From positions 248,001 to 312,000 of the forward strand of contig NZ_LNAL01000003.1 in NCBI RefSeq assembly GCF_001483135.1: DNA of 64,000 bases. The letters are read 5' to 3'. Origin of the DNA: Solirubrum puertoriconensis. GTDB taxonomy: Bacteria; Bacteroidota; Bacteroidia; Cytophagales; Hymenobacteraceae. Positions 17,239 to 27,227 of the stretch are shown piece after piece; the stretch's first letter is position 1; every line of letters starts with the position of its first letter. The translations under genes and the position numbers were made by a program. The notes under the pieces are model-generated. The model had not been told where the DNA came from. It was given only the letters and a program-made list of their open reading frames with translations, and did no database searches.

Positions 17239-19299
17239 ATGACCTCCCCAAGCACGACCTCCCAACCCCAACGCTACACCATCACGGCAGCGTTGCCTTA
17301 TGCCAACGGCCCCGTACACATTGGTCACTTGGCCGGCGTGTACATTCCGGCCGATATCTACGCCCGTTACCTGCGTGCGCAAGGCCGCGACGTAAAGTTC
17401 GTGTGCGGCTCCGACGAGCACGGCGTGCCCATTACCATTCGGGCCCAGAAAGAAGGCGTAACGCCGCAGCAGGTGGTGGATAAGTACCACGCCATCATCC
17501 GCGACTCGTTCCGGGATTTCGGCATCTCGTTCGATATCTACGCCCGCACCTCCAACGACACGCACCGCCAAACCGCTTCCGATTTCTTCCGGAAAATGTA
17601 CGAGGCCGGGCAGTTCACGGAGCAGGTGTCGCAGCAGTATTACGACGAGCAGGCGCAGCAATTCTTGGCCGACCGCTACATCGTGGGCACTTGTCCTACC
17701 TGCGCCAACGAAAACGCCTACGGCGACCAGTGCGAGCGGTGCGGCTCATCGCTCAGCCCCACCGAGCTGATCAATCCTAGGTCGATGCTCTCGGGCAACA
17801 AACCCGTACTGCGCGAAACCAAGCACTGGTACCTGCCCCTCGACCAGTACGAGCAGTGGCTGCGCGAGTGGATTATCGAAGGCCACAAATCGGACTGGAA
17901 AACCAACGTGTACGGCCAGTGCAAATCCTGGATCGACCAGGGCTTGCAGCCCCGCGCCGTAACGCGCGACCTGGATTGGGGCGTGCCCGTGCCGGTAGAA
18001 GGTGCCGATGGCAAAGTGCTTTACGTGTGGTTTGATGCGCCCATCGGCTACATCTCCGCCACCAAAGATTTGCTTCCCGGCGACGCATGGAAGCCTTACT
18101 GGCAAGACCCCGGCACCAAGCTGGTGCACTTCATCGGCAAGGACAACATCGTGTTCCACTGCATCATCTTCCCGGCGATGCTCAAGGCCCACGGCGACTT
18201 CATCCTGCCCGATAACGTGCCCGCGAACGAGTTTCTGAACCTCGAAGGCGACAAGATTTCGACCTCCCGTAACTGGGCCGTGTGGCTGCACGAGTACCTG
18301 CAGGATTTCCCAGGCAAGGCCGACGTGCTGCGCTACGTGCTGGCCGCCAATGCCCCCGAAACCAAGGACAACGACTTCACCTGGAAGGACTTTCAGGCCC
18401 GCAATAACAACGAGCTGGTAGCCAACTTAGGCAACTTCGTGAACCGTGCCGTGGTGCTCACGCACAAGTTTTTCGGCGGCGATGTGCCCGTGAAAGGCCC
18501 GCTCACCGACGCAGACCGCGAGGTGTTTGCCCAACTGGCTGAGTTCCCCAAACGCATCGGTGACCTGATCGAGCAATACCGCTTCCGCGACGCCTTGGCC
18601 GAACTGATGAACCTCACGCGCCTCGGCAACAAGTACCTGGCCGACACCGAGCCCTGGAAGCTGGTAAAAACCGATCAGGAGCGCACCGGCACCGTGCTGC
18701 ACGTGGCCCTGCAACTGGCCGCCAGCTTGGTTACGCTCATGGAACCCTTCTTGCCCACCGCGGCCGCGAACCTAGGCGGCATGCTGCGCATCGAGCGCCA
18801 AGGCTGGGCCCAAGCCGGTGCTGCCGGCCTGCTGCCCGCCGGCCATCACCTAGGCGACGCCGTGTTGCTCTTCGACAAAATCGAAGACAAGACGGTGGAA
18901 GCGCAGGTGCAGAAGCTGCTCGATACCAAAGTGGCCAATCAGCTAGCCAACACGCCCGTAACGCCCGCCAAAGACAACGTGTCGTTCGACGAGTTTGGCC
19001 GCATGGATTTGCGCGTGGGTACCATCCTCACGGCTGAAAAAGTAGCCAAAACGAAGAAGCTGCTGAAGCTCACCGTTGATACCGGTCTCGATCAGCGCAC
19101 CATTGTAAGCGGCATTGCCGAGCATTTCGAGCCCACCAACCTCATTGGCCAGCAAGTGCTGGTGCTGCTGAACCTCGCCCCGCGCGAAATCAAAGGCATC
19201 GAAAGCCAAGGCATGTTGCTGATGGCCGAAGATGTGGACGGCTCGCTGCGCCTCATGCAGCCCGGCCAGCCCGTGCGGCCGGGAAGTTTCGTGGCGTAG
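17239..19299 (+). CDS. metG: Methionyl-tRNA synthetase
   Basis: 686 residues from [12 protein letters not shown]. Class I signatures are HIGH (27-30) and the KMSKS equivalent KISTS (339-343). A zinc knuckle CPTC...CERC lies in the connective insert around residue 155. The C-terminal 110 residues are the EMAP/Trbp-type tRNA-binding domain ([11 protein letters not shown] onward) that dimerises the enzyme. It charges tRNA-Met for translation. A clean terminator follows. Confidence 0.97.
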   Translation: MTSPSTTSQPQRYTITAALPYANGPVHIGHLAGVYIPADIYARYLRAQGRDVKFVCGSDEHGVPITIRAQKEGVTPQQVVDKYHAIIRDSFRDFGISFDIYARTSNDTHRQTASDFFRKMYEAGQFTEQVSQQYYDEQAQQFLADRYIVGTCPTCANENAYGDQCERCGSSLSPTELINPRSMLSGNKPVLRETKHWYLPLDQYEQWLREWIIEGHKSDWKTNVYGQCKSWIDQGLQPRAVTRDLDWGVPVPVEGADGKVLYVWFDAPIGYISATKDLLPGDAWKPYWQDPGTKLVHFIGKDNIVFHCIIFPAMLKAHGDFILPDNVPANEFLNLEGDKISTSRNWAVWLHEYLQDFPGKADVLRYVLAANAPETKDNDFTWKDFQARNNNELVANLGNFVNRAVVLTHKFFGGDVPVKGPLTDADREVFAQLAEFPKRIGDLIEQYRFRDALAELMNLTRLGNKYLADTEPWKLVKTDQERTGTVLHVALQLAASLVTLMEPFLPTAAANLGGMLRIERQGWAQAGAAGLLPAGHHLGDAVLLFDKIEDKTVEAQVQKLLDTKVANQLANTPVTPAKDNVSFDEFGRMDLRVGTILTAEKVAKTKKLLKLTVDTGLDQRTIVSGIAEHFEPTNLIGQQVLVLLNLAPREIKGIESQGMLLMAEDVDGSLRLMQPGQPVRPGSFVA

Positions 19300-19322
19300 G
19301 TTAAGTCTTCTGTAATCAACGT

Positions 19323-19352
19323 AAAGCCGGCTTAGCACTCTAAGCCGGCTTT
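19323..19352 (+). terminator. Intrinsic terminator after metG
   Basis: A 12-bp stem (AAAGCCGGCTTA and complement) with a 6-nt loop and a following TTTTT. It also lies just 3' of the minus-strand orphan gene, so it may act on both strands. Confidence 0.9.
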
Positions 19353-19353
19353 T

Positions 19354-19827
19354 TCATGCATTTAATAGGCGCTGAAGCTGGGTATGTTGTTGGCTTGGAA
19401 ACGAATGTCGTAACCACTTCTTTCTGTAACCTTCTTCGCCGTGTTGTAACCAAATTTTGGTGAGTACCCGCAATACTTCTTTCCCGAACTCCTTTTTGCT
19501 TGAACCGGCAGAAAGCAGTAATTCGAATTGGTCATCAGGGTAAATTCCCCAGCTAGCCCAGTCGTCAAACCATCGTACTTCTATCTGCAATGCACTGCTG
19601 TCTTCATCGGTTGTTGTGAGGAGAAGGTGGTGCTCACCTGGCTCATCCATGAAAAAGACGGATGCAGCAATTCGCCGACCTGTAAGTAAATCTAAAGCAG
19701 CATCTGCTAAGCTGGCTAAGCTGTCATGAAGATTGGAAACAGCTCCGGTTACGCTTTGCTGTTCATTGCCCAAAGTAATATCTGCCCACCCTCCATCGTC
19801 GAGAACATAGTCCAGAGTAATGGGCAC
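19354..19827 (-). CDS. Orphan protein of unknown function downstream of pth
   Basis: 157 residues, no signal peptide or membrane segment. It looks like a compact alpha/beta protein: GWADITLGNEQQ, a helix with LADAALDLLTG, then strands with FFMDEPGEHHLLLTT and EVRWFDDWASWG, and a basic C-terminus. I do not recognise the family. Small acidic/aromatic proteins of this style are common among immunity proteins, but no toxin is nearby. The base composition looks more AT-rich than its neighbours. It starts one base after the pth stop, suggesting cotranscription. Confidence 0.65.
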   Translation of the reverse strand: MPITLDYVLDDGGWADITLGNEQQSVTGAVSNLHDSLASLADAALDLLTGRRIAASVFFMDEPGEHHLLLTTTDEDSSALQIEVRWFDDWASWGIYPDDQFELLLSAGSSKKEFGKEVLRVLTKIWLQHGEEGYRKKWLRHSFPSQQHTQLQRLLNA

Positions 19828-19828
19828 T

Positions 19829-20392
19829 CTACTTCGTGTTATAGAAGTTCATGGTGCGCTCAAGCCCTAGGGTGCCAAACGCCAGCACGGCCTCGGCAGC
19901 CTTTTCTACGCGCAAGGGCAGGTCAATCTGCTCATCGGCCGAGAAGGGGTTGAGCACATAGTCTACCTGCCGCCCCTTCGGGAAGTTGGCATCCACGCCG
20001 AAGCGTAGGCGGGCGTACTCGTCGGTACCTAGGGTTTCCTGAATATGCTTGAGGCCGTTGTGCCCGCCGGCCGAGCCTTTGCCCTTCAGGCGAATCTTGC
20101 CGAAGGGGAGGGCTAGGTCATCCGTCACCACCAGCATCTGCTCCTTCTCCAGCTTCAGCGAAGTGAGGTAATGCGCGGCCGCTTTGCCGCTCAGGTTCAT
20201 GTAAGTGGTGGGCTTTACCAGCACGTAGGTTTTGCCTTTGTGCTTGATTTCGCTAACGAACGCATGCCGGCCAATCTCAAACTTGGCATCGTGCTTTTGG
20301 GCCAGGTAGTCGAGCACCATAAAGCCGATGTTGTGGCGCGTATCGGCGTATTCCGGGCCAATGTTGCCCAGACCTAGGATCAGATATTTCAT
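19829..20392 (-). CDS. pth: Peptidyl-tRNA hydrolase
   Basis: 187 residues, family length. It has LGLGNIGPEYADTRHNIGF with the catalytic His20, and the MNLSGKAA, DDLALPFGKIRLK and AGGHNGLKHI motifs. It frees tRNA from prematurely released peptidyl-tRNAs. It follows rplY on the same strand, a common bacterial order. A TACGTTTG box and a hairpin in the gap suggest it can also be transcribed separately. Confidence 0.97.
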   Translation of the reverse strand: MKYLILGLGNIGPEYADTRHNIGFMVLDYLAQKHDAKFEIGRHAFVSEIKHKGKTYVLVKPTTYMNLSGKAAAHYLTSLKLEKEQMLVVTDDLALPFGKIRLKGKGSAGGHNGLKHIQETLGTDEYARLRFGVDANFPKGRQVDYVLNPFSADEQIDLPLRVEKAAEAVLAFGTLGLERTMNFYNTK

Positions 20393-20412
20393 AGTGGAGT
20401 ATTACGCGGGCA

Positions 20413-20420
20413 CAAACGTA
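20413..20420 (-). promoter_or_regulatory. -7 box for pth
   Basis: TACGTTTG on the minus strand, 20 bases before the pth ATG, just after the rplY-pth hairpin. Confidence 0.45.
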
Positions 20421-20421
20421 A

Positions 20422-20457
20422 AAAATCCTGCTCCGCACCGAAGCGAAGCAGGATTTT
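20422..20457 (-). terminator. Terminator or attenuator between rplY and pth
   Basis: An 11-bp stem (AAAATCCTGCT with its complement) around a 14-nt loop. On the minus strand it ends in TTTT, 22 bases after the rplY stop. Confidence 0.75.
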
Positions 20458-20479
20458 CTTAGTCGACAGCTCGAAAAAC

Positions 20480-21052
20480 CTATTTCTCGGCTTGCAGCTG
20501 GCCACGCAGACCACGCGGGATGGTCACGGTAGCAATAGGAGCCAGCGGGTTGGTCAGGATCTGGTAGTTGGCAGTTTCTACCTTGCTTACCTTGATCGAC
20601 TTGCCCAGGCCCAGGTCCGAGATGTTTACTTCAACGTAGTCGGGCAGGTTCTCAGCCGTAGCTTTCACCTTCAGCTTGCGCAGCTTGGTTACCAGCTTAC
20701 CACCTTGCTGAACGCCGGGCGAAGTGCCTACGAACTTAACCGGTACGTCCATCTTCACTTCTTTGCCCTCCTGCAGCTGCAGGAAGTCAACGTGCAGCAG
20801 CATTTCGTTTACGGGGTGGAACTGCGAGTCTTGCACGATAGCACGGTACAGGTCGCCTTCGATGTTCAGATCAACGATGTGCACCTCGGGGGTGTACAGC
20901 AGTTCGCGGAACAGGATGGCCGGTACGTAGAAGTGCACTTGCTCTTCGCCGCCGTACATTACACACGGTACGTACGACTCGTTGCGCAGACGCTTGGCTT
21001 CCTTCTTGCCGAGATTCGCTCTTTTAAACCCTACAATCTCCAGGCTTTTCAT
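20480..21052 (-). CDS. rplY: 50S ribosomal protein L25 (Ctc form)
   Basis: 190 residues, the long two-domain CTC-type L25 that binds 5S rRNA. The N-terminal L25 domain has RLRNESYVPCVMYGG and HVDFLQL; the C-terminal beta domain has VPVKFVGTSPGVQQGG and the LPDYVEVNISDL motif. It lies downstream of prs, a widely conserved order (prs-rplY-pth). Confidence 0.96.
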   Translation of the reverse strand: MKSLEIVGFKRANLGKKEAKRLRNESYVPCVMYGGEEQVHFYVPAILFRELLYTPEVHIVDLNIEGDLYRAIVQDSQFHPVNEMLLHVDFLQLQEGKEVKMDVPVKFVGTSPGVQQGGKLVTKLRKLKVKATAENLPDYVEVNISDLGLGKSIKVSKVETANYQILTNPLAPIATVTIPRGLRGQLQAEK

Positions 21053-21135
21053 AATACTGGTGTTTGAAAAAGTGTGGCCCGATAAAGGCCTTGAAATGAA
21101 ACTGTTCCGCCCGGCTACAGCAGCCGAAGGGGCCG

Positions 21136-21143
21136 CAAAGGTA
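21136..21143 (-). promoter_or_regulatory. -7 box for rplY
   Basis: TACCTTTG on the minus strand, 83 bases before the rplY start and downstream of the prs-end hairpin. It suggests rplY has its own promoter. Confidence 0.5.
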
Positions 21144-21217
21144 CAGCGAAGAATTATATTTTGGAAGCCCGATGCTTAAATGAGGTAGAATAAAGCTAAG
21201 TCACAGGTTAATACTCA

Positions 21218-21269
21218 AGCTACAAGCTAGTTCCCCTCCTCGGATGAGGAGGGGAACTAGCTTGTAGCT
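21218..21269. terminator. Perfect 24-bp hairpin after prs
   Basis: Arms 21218-21241 and 21246-21269 are exact complements around a GGAT loop. It begins 22 bases after the prs stop on the minus strand. No T-run follows. Confidence 0.8.
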
Positions 21270-21291
21270 CTGCTCTTAGTTACTCTATAAC

Positions 21292-22221
21292 TTATATGAA
21301 GAGCGAGCTGATCGACTCGTGCGAAACCACGTTGTGAATGGCACGGGCGAAGAGGTCAGCAACGGAAATCACCTTGATCTTCTCGTTTTCCTCGCGCAGC
21401 GGAATGGTATCGGTAGTAATCAGCTCCACCAGGGCCGAGTTGCGGATGCGCTCGTGCGCCGGCCCGCTGAGTACTGGGTGGGTGATGACGGCCCGCACCG
21501 AGGCGGCACCGCGCTCCATGAGCAGCTCGGCCGCCTTGCAGATGGTGCCGGCCGTGTCCACGATGTCATCCACAAGTACCACGTTCATGCCCGTTACGTC
21601 GCCGATTACCTGCATCGAGGCAATTTCGTTGGCGCGCAGGCGCATTTTGTCGCAGACTACGATTTCCGCCCCGAACTTCTTGGCAAAGGCGCGGGTACGT
21701 ACCACGCCGCCTACGTCGGGCGAGGCGAAGATGAGGTTCTCGAGGTTCAGCGACTGGATATAGGGCGCCGTGATAGTGGAGCCATCGAGGTGGTCCACCG
21801 GGATGTCGAAGAAGCCCTGAATCTGACCGGCGTGCAGGTCGCAGGTCATCAGGCGGGAGGTACCCACGCTCTGAATAAATTCGGCCACTACTTTGGCTCC
21901 GATGCTCACGCGCGGCTTATCCTTGCGGTCTTGCCGGGTGTAGCCCATGTAGGGCATTACCACGTTGACTTTGTAGGCCGACGCGCGCTTGGCCGCGTCC
22001 ACCATCAGCATCAACTCCATCAGGTTGTCGGCGGGCGGAAAGGTGCTCTGGATGAGGAACACCTCGCAGCCGCGCACACTTTCGTTAAAGCTCGGTCCGA
22101 TTTCAGAATCAGCGAAGCGTTGGATGGTGAGGTCGCCGAGGGGCTGACCGTAGGCGGCGGCAATTTTTTCGGCCACGGCGCGCGACGTAGTGCCGGAGAA
22201 GATTTTGACCTGCGAGGACAT
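21292..22221 (-). CDS. prs: Ribose-phosphate pyrophosphokinase (PRPP synthase)
   Basis: 309 residues from MSSQVKIFSGTTS, the usual family length; an upstream in-frame start adds a leucine-rich stretch absent from the family. It has RKDKPRVSIGAK, DLHAGQIQGFFDIPVDHL (metal and ATP site), and the PRPP-binding signature around VVLVDDIVDTAGT. It makes PRPP for nucleotide, His, Trp and NAD synthesis. The tRNA-Gln gene and a terminator lie upstream. Confidence 0.97.
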   Translation of the reverse strand: MSSQVKIFSGTTSRAVAEKIAAAYGQPLGDLTIQRFADSEIGPSFNESVRGCEVFLIQSTFPPADNLMELMLMVDAAKRASAYKVNVVMPYMGYTRQDRKDKPRVSIGAKVVAEFIQSVGTSRLMTCDLHAGQIQGFFDIPVDHLDGSTITAPYIQSLNLENLIFASPDVGGVVRTRAFAKKFGAEIVVCDKMRLRANEIASMQVIGDVTGMNVVLVDDIVDTAGTICKAAELLMERGAASVRAVITHPVLSGPAHERIRNSALVELITTDTIPLREENEKIKVISVADLFARAIHNVVSHESISSLFI

Positions 22222-22370
22222 GTGGGAGAGAAACAGGAATAAGCGAAACAGCGAAACCAAGACAGCGGCGTCCGCCAAATCGGATGCACGCGTGGTACTT
22301 GGGCGCCGGGCCGCTTGCCCGCCTGACCCAGGGCTAACGCGTGGGCCGATCTGTCGGAACCGAAAAACGC

Positions 22371-22411
22371 AAAAGGCGCCGGCTCCACTCCGAAGAGGGG
22401 GCCAGCGCCTT
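22371..22411 (-). terminator. Terminator after tRNA-Gln
   Basis: On the minus strand, AAGGCGCTGGC pairs with GCCGGCGCCTT (one G-U), followed by TTTGCGTTTTT. It lies directly 3' of the tRNA gene and separates it from prs. Confidence 0.8.
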
Positions 22412-22413
22412 GT

Positions 22414-22489
22414 TGGTTGTCCGACCAGGGCTCGAACCTGGACTTTCTTGAATCAAAATCAAGCGTGTTGCCAGTTACACCATCGGACA
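22414..22489 (-). tRNA. tRNA-Gln (anticodon TTG)
   Basis: The cloverleaf reads on the minus strand: acceptor TGTCCGA pairs with TCGGACA (22418-22424), and the anticodon stem CTTGA/TCAAG encloses the loop TTTTGAT with anticodon TTG. The T arm is CCAGG-TTCGAGC-CCTGG. The discriminator is A and the CCA end is encoded. 76 nt. Confidence 0.95.
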
Positions 22490-22530
22490 ATTTCCCTTTC
22501 GGTAACCAGTGGTTGTGCCGTTTGGGTTTG

Positions 22531-22561
22531 CAAATGTAACTAGGTTTTCGCTGCCTCCAAA
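22531..22561 (-). promoter_or_regulatory. Promoter of tRNA-Gln
   Basis: On the minus strand, TTTG (22558-22561), a 19-base spacer and TACATTTG (22531-22538) lie about 42 bases before the mature 5' end. Confidence 0.65.
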
Positions 22562-22671
22562 TTTATCCGCAAAAAAAAATTCAGTAAAAAGCCCCTAATG
22601 GCCTTGAAAAAGGCCTTTTTGCCGTGATTTTCAGGGAGAAAACTTTCTGATTTTTTTCGCTGATGAGGTAG

Positions 22672-22703
22672 TTTGCCCGTGCAGCGAATGGTCCGTACTT
22701 TTG
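22672..22703 (+). promoter_or_regulatory. Promoter of atpD
   Basis: TTTG (22672-22675), exactly 20 bases, then TACTTTTG (22696-22703), a model Bacteroidota promoter. The ATG is 41 bases further. Confidence 0.75.
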
Positions 22704-22734
22704 CGGCCTGAAACTGCTCTCATTCTCCTTATAA

Positions 22735-24249
<1,515 letters not shown>

Positions 24250-24250
24250 T

Positions 24251-24341
24251 ATTTTAGTTGACAGTTGACAGTTGTCGGTTGTGGATTCGGGCCTTGGTCT
24301 GGATCGGCACTGACAACTGACAACTAAAAACTGACAACTAA
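24251..24341. repeat. Inverted TTGACAGTTG repeats in the atpD-atpC spacer
   Basis: The spacer consists of short repeats: TTGACAGTTGACAGTTGTC on the left (24258-24276) and the reversed GACAACTGACAACT plus CTGACAACTAAC on the right (24312-24341). The arms can pair imperfectly into a long hairpin between the two ATP synthase genes. Confidence 0.75.
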
Positions 24342-24342
24342 C

Positions 24343-24588
24343 ATGCGTTTAGAAATCATCACGCCGGACCGGAAAGTGTTTGAGGGCGAAGTAACCTCGG
24401 CCGTGTTTCCGGGTATTGCCGGTCAGTTTGAAGTGCTCAACAACCACGCGCCCCTGATCAGCGCGTTGCAAGCGGGCGAGGTGCGCATCAACAGCGCAGC
24501 CGGCCGCGAGTCGTTCCAGGTGAGCGGCGGCGTGGTGGAAGTACTGCGCAACAACGTAACAGTACTGGCAGAGTCGGTACTGGCGTAG
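24343..24588 (+). CDS. atpC: F1 ATP synthase epsilon subunit (N-terminal domain only)
   Basis: 81 residues. It covers the beta-sandwich domain of epsilon (MRLEIITPDRKVFEGEV, VFPGIAGQFEVLNNHAPLI) and stops before the C-terminal two-helix domain present in longer homologues. The short form is typical of Bacteroidota. Lack of the inhibitory helices implies that this mode of ATPase inhibition is absent. A TTTTTGTTTTTA tract after a short stem at about 24610-24645 probably ends the operon. Confidence 0.93.
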   Translation: MRLEIITPDRKVFEGEVTSAVFPGIAGQFEVLNNHAPLISALQAGEVRINSAAGRESFQVSGGVVEVLRNNVTVLAESVLA

Positions 24589-24683
24589 CACAGCCTGCTT
24601 GAATAACGGAAGGCCTTTCTCGCGCGAGAAAGGCCTTTTTGTTTTTATTGCTTTAGCTACCCTTTTCGGCGGAGGCCGTACTG

Positions 24684-24713
24684 CTTGCCACAAGCACCAC
24701 AGCGTTACATTTG
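24684..24713 (+). promoter_or_regulatory. Promoter of the trans-sulfuration enzyme, near-leaderless
   Basis: CTTG (24684-24687), 18 bases, then TACATTTG (24706-24713). The ATG at 24718 lies 5 bases after the box, where transcription is expected to begin. Confidence 0.6.
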
Positions 24714-24717
24714 CCTA

Positions 24718-25839
24718 ATGGATATCCGCCCGAAAATCACGCCCATCTACCAAACTTCGGTTTTCAAGTTTCAGGACCTCAACGAACTCGAAACCTACTT
24801 TCAGGAGCCCGGCAGCCGGTACATGTACTCGCGCAACGGCAACCCCAACTCCGATGAGCTGGCCGAAGCCGTGAACAAGCTGGAAGGCGGGGCGGGGGCA
24901 AGAGCTACGGGCTCGGGAATGGCCACCATTTTTGCCGCGCTCATGGCCTATTGCCGCGCCGGCGACCATGTGCTGTGCGCAGCGGATATCTACGGTGGTT
25001 CGTCGGCGCTGCTGAATGCCGAGCTGAGCCGCGTAGGCATCACGGTAACTTACGTGCCCTTCGAGCAACTCTACGACCTGGAGCAGTTTGTGCAGCCTAC
25101 CACGCGCCTGCTGCTGGCCGAAACCATCAGCAACCCGCTGCTGCGTGTGGCCGACCTACGGCGCTTAGCTGACGAGTGCCACAGCCTTGGCCTGAAGCTG
25201 GTAGTGGATAATACCTTCGCCTCGCCCATCCTGACGAAGCCCTTGGCCCTGGGTGCCGACATTACGCTGCACAGCGTTACCAAATACATATCGGGCCACA
25301 GCGACGTAACGGCCGGCGTAACGGTAGCGGCTGATACCGAGACGGCCGCTCGGCTGCGGCAAATCGTGATGTTTTATGGGCTTACCCTGAGCCCGATGGA
25401 AAGCTGGCTAGCCGTGCGTGGCCTGAAAACGCTGCGCTTGCGCGTGCGCGAGCACAGCCATAATGCCTTGGCCATTGCCAATATGCTACAGCAGCACCCT
25501 GCTGTGCGCGCAGTGTATTACCCTGGTTTGCCGGAGCACGAGCAACATGCTGTGGCCTCTGAGCAGGGGCACGGCCTATATGGCGGTATGCTTTCCTTTA
25601 AGTTGGATGACGACCCCGAGGCCGTAAGCGACTTTATGCGCCGCGTTAAGCGCTTCCCGTTTGCCCCCTCATTGGCCGGCGTTGATTCGTCGTTGTCGTA
25701 CCCCCTAGGTACTTCGCACCGCAACCTAACACCGGAGCAGCAGAAAACCCTCGGTATTTCGGTGGGTCTGGTACGCTTATCGGTAGGTATTGAGCCGGTT
25801 GAAGAGCTGATAGCTGATCTGAAACAAGCCCTAGGCTAA
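24718..25839 (+). CDS. Cys/Met metabolism PLP enzyme (cystathionine synthase/lyase type)
   Basis: 373 residues from MDIRPKITPIYQTS. The fold-type I gamma-family is clear: SRYMYSRNGNPNSDELAEAV, the GSGMATI loop, DNTFASPI (Asp to pyridine N), and the PLP lysine in LHSVTKYISGHSD. The C-terminal SYPLGTSHRN and VGLVRLSVGIEP motifs are intact. Possible activities are cystathionine gamma-synthase, cystathionine gamma-lyase or methionine gamma-lyase, which sequence reading alone does not separate. It is monocistronic. Confidence 0.88.
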   Translation: MDIRPKITPIYQTSVFKFQDLNELETYFQEPGSRYMYSRNGNPNSDELAEAVNKLEGGAGARATGSGMATIFAALMAYCRAGDHVLCAADIYGGSSALLNAELSRVGITVTYVPFEQLYDLEQFVQPTTRLLLAETISNPLLRVADLRRLADECHSLGLKLVVDNTFASPILTKPLALGADITLHSVTKYISGHSDVTAGVTVAADTETAARLRQIVMFYGLTLSPMESWLAVRGLKTLRLRVREHSHNALAIANMLQQHPAVRAVYYPGLPEHEQHAVASEQGHGLYGGMLSFKLDDDPEAVSDFMRRVKRFPFAPSLAGVDSSLSYPLGTSHRNLTPEQQKTLGISVGLVRLSVGIEPVEELIADLKQALG

Positions 25840-25866
25840 GCTGCAACGGAACAGGTTTATATACCA

Positions 25867-25893
25867 CGGGCCTGGCATTTTGTGCCAGGCCCG
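25867..25893 (+). terminator. Terminator after the trans-sulfuration gene
   Basis: An 11-bp stem CGGGCCTGGCA / TGCCAGGCCCG with a 5-nt loop, then tttgctttg. Confidence 0.8.
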
Positions 25894-25944
25894 TTTGCTT
25901 TGTACCCTTCATTGAACTTAATAAACCAATTTTCAGGTCTTAGG

Positions 25945-27093
25945 CTACCCTGCGGGTAGTATTTCTTTTAAAGCACTTACCACCCGGCGTACGTGGGCGT
26001 CGGTCATAGCAGAGCCGGACGGGAGGCACAGGCCGCGGTTAAACAGGTCCTCGCATACACTACCGCCGTACGTAGCGCAGTTGGCAAAAAGCGGCTGCAG
26101 GTGCATGGGTTTCCAGAGGGGGCGCGCCTCTATGTTGTGGGTTTCGAGGTGCTGGCGTACTTCTTCGGGACTGAGGCTGGTATGCTCGGGGCGCAGCAAT
26201 ATCGTGGTAAGCCACCGGTTGGCGCGGGAGTTAGGCAGTTCGGCCGGGGCTACCTGAATAGTGGGCAGGGACTTCAGTAGCTCGCAGTATTGCGCATAAA
26301 TCTCACGCCGACGCTTTACCCGGTCTTCGATCAGCCCCATCTGGCCGCGGCCGATGCCGGCCAGCAGGTTGCTGAGGCGGTAGTTATAGCCTACGGCTGA
26401 GTGCTGGTAATGCGGAGCGGCGTCGCGGGCTTGGGTGGCAAGCCAACGCGCCTGCTGAGCCCACTCGCTGTTGTTGGTAACCAAGGCGCCGCCGCCGCTG
26501 GTGGTAATAATTTTGTTGCCGTTGAAGGAGAAAACGCCTACTGCTCCGAAGGTACCGAGGGGCTGTTTCTGGAAGGTAGAACCCAGGGCTTCGGCTGCAT
26601 CTTCGAGCACCGGTACCCCAAATTCGGCCGCAATGGCCAGCAACTCGGGCAGGCGGGCCGGCATGCCGTAGAGGTGCACTAGCACAATGGCTTTGGGCAG
26701 GCGGCCTCTGCGGGTGCGTTCGGTTAGGGCCTCGCGCAGCAAGCCGGGGCACATGTTCCAGGTGTCGGTCTCGCTGTCGATGAAGACCGGCTCGGCGCCT
26801 AGGTAACGAACCGGGTTGGCGGTAGCCACAAACGTAAAGGAGGGCACCAGCACTTCGTCGCCGGGGCCGACGCCGAGCAACTGCAGCCCTAGGTGAATTG
26901 CCGCCGTGCCCGAGTTAAGTGCTACGCAATGCTGTGCACCGGTATACTGGCAAATGTCGCGCTCGAAACCGTCGATGTTCGGCCCAACGGGAGCTACCCA
27001 GTTGTCTTCGATGGCTTTGTGCAGGTAGTTAAGCTCATGGCGGCCCAAGTGTGGCGGCGAAAGGTAGAGTCGGTCGTATTCGTCGCTACGCAT
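25945..27093 (-). CDS. pglE: DegT/DnrJ sugar aminotransferase, PglE-like
   Basis: 382 residues. It starts with the sugar-aminotransferase pattern RLYLSPPHLGRHELNYL and carries NSGTAAIHLGL, HLYGMPARLPEL, DAAEALGS, and the PLP Lys in FSFNGNKIITTSGGG. The N-terminus and context match PglE, which aminates UDP-4-keto-6-deoxy-GlcNAc. The next two upstream genes are a PglD-like acetyltransferase and a PglC-like phosphosugar transferase, so the three probably make and load N,N'-diacetylbacillosamine. The 134-base spacer to pglD can form a long imperfect hairpin (27168-27230). Confidence 0.87.
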   Translation of the reverse strand: MRSDEYDRLYLSPPHLGRHELNYLHKAIEDNWVAPVGPNIDGFERDICQYTGAQHCVALNSGTAAIHLGLQLLGVGPGDEVLVPSFTFVATANPVRYLGAEPVFIDSETDTWNMCPGLLREALTERTRRGRLPKAIVLVHLYGMPARLPELLAIAAEFGVPVLEDAAEALGSTFQKQPLGTFGAVGVFSFNGNKIITTSGGGALVTNNSEWAQQARWLATQARDAAPHYQHSAVGYNYRLSNLLAGIGRGQMGLIEDRVKRRREIYAQYCELLKSLPTIQVAPAELPNSRANRWLTTILLRPEHTSLSPEEVRQHLETHNIEARPLWKPMHLQPLFANCATYGGSVCEDLFNRGLCLPSGSAMTDAHVRRVVSALKEILPAG

Positions 27094-27227
27094 AAGAAGA
27101 GGGCAGGGGCGCAGCCCCTAAAGCAAGCCACACAACGCAGCTCAAGATTGAATATTCAGGCAAAAATAACCTACCGACGTGGCAAGACGCGCCACGGCCA
27201 CCAGCAAATGGCCGACCCGAAGTAGGT

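Noticed and set aside
21319-22242. 307-residue plus-strand frame opposite prs
   Set aside because: Shadow of prs; no start context or family features.
24251-24341. Short repeats in the atpD-atpC spacer as a CRISPR array
   Set aside because: Units are about 10 bases and inverted, with no regular spacers or cas genes.
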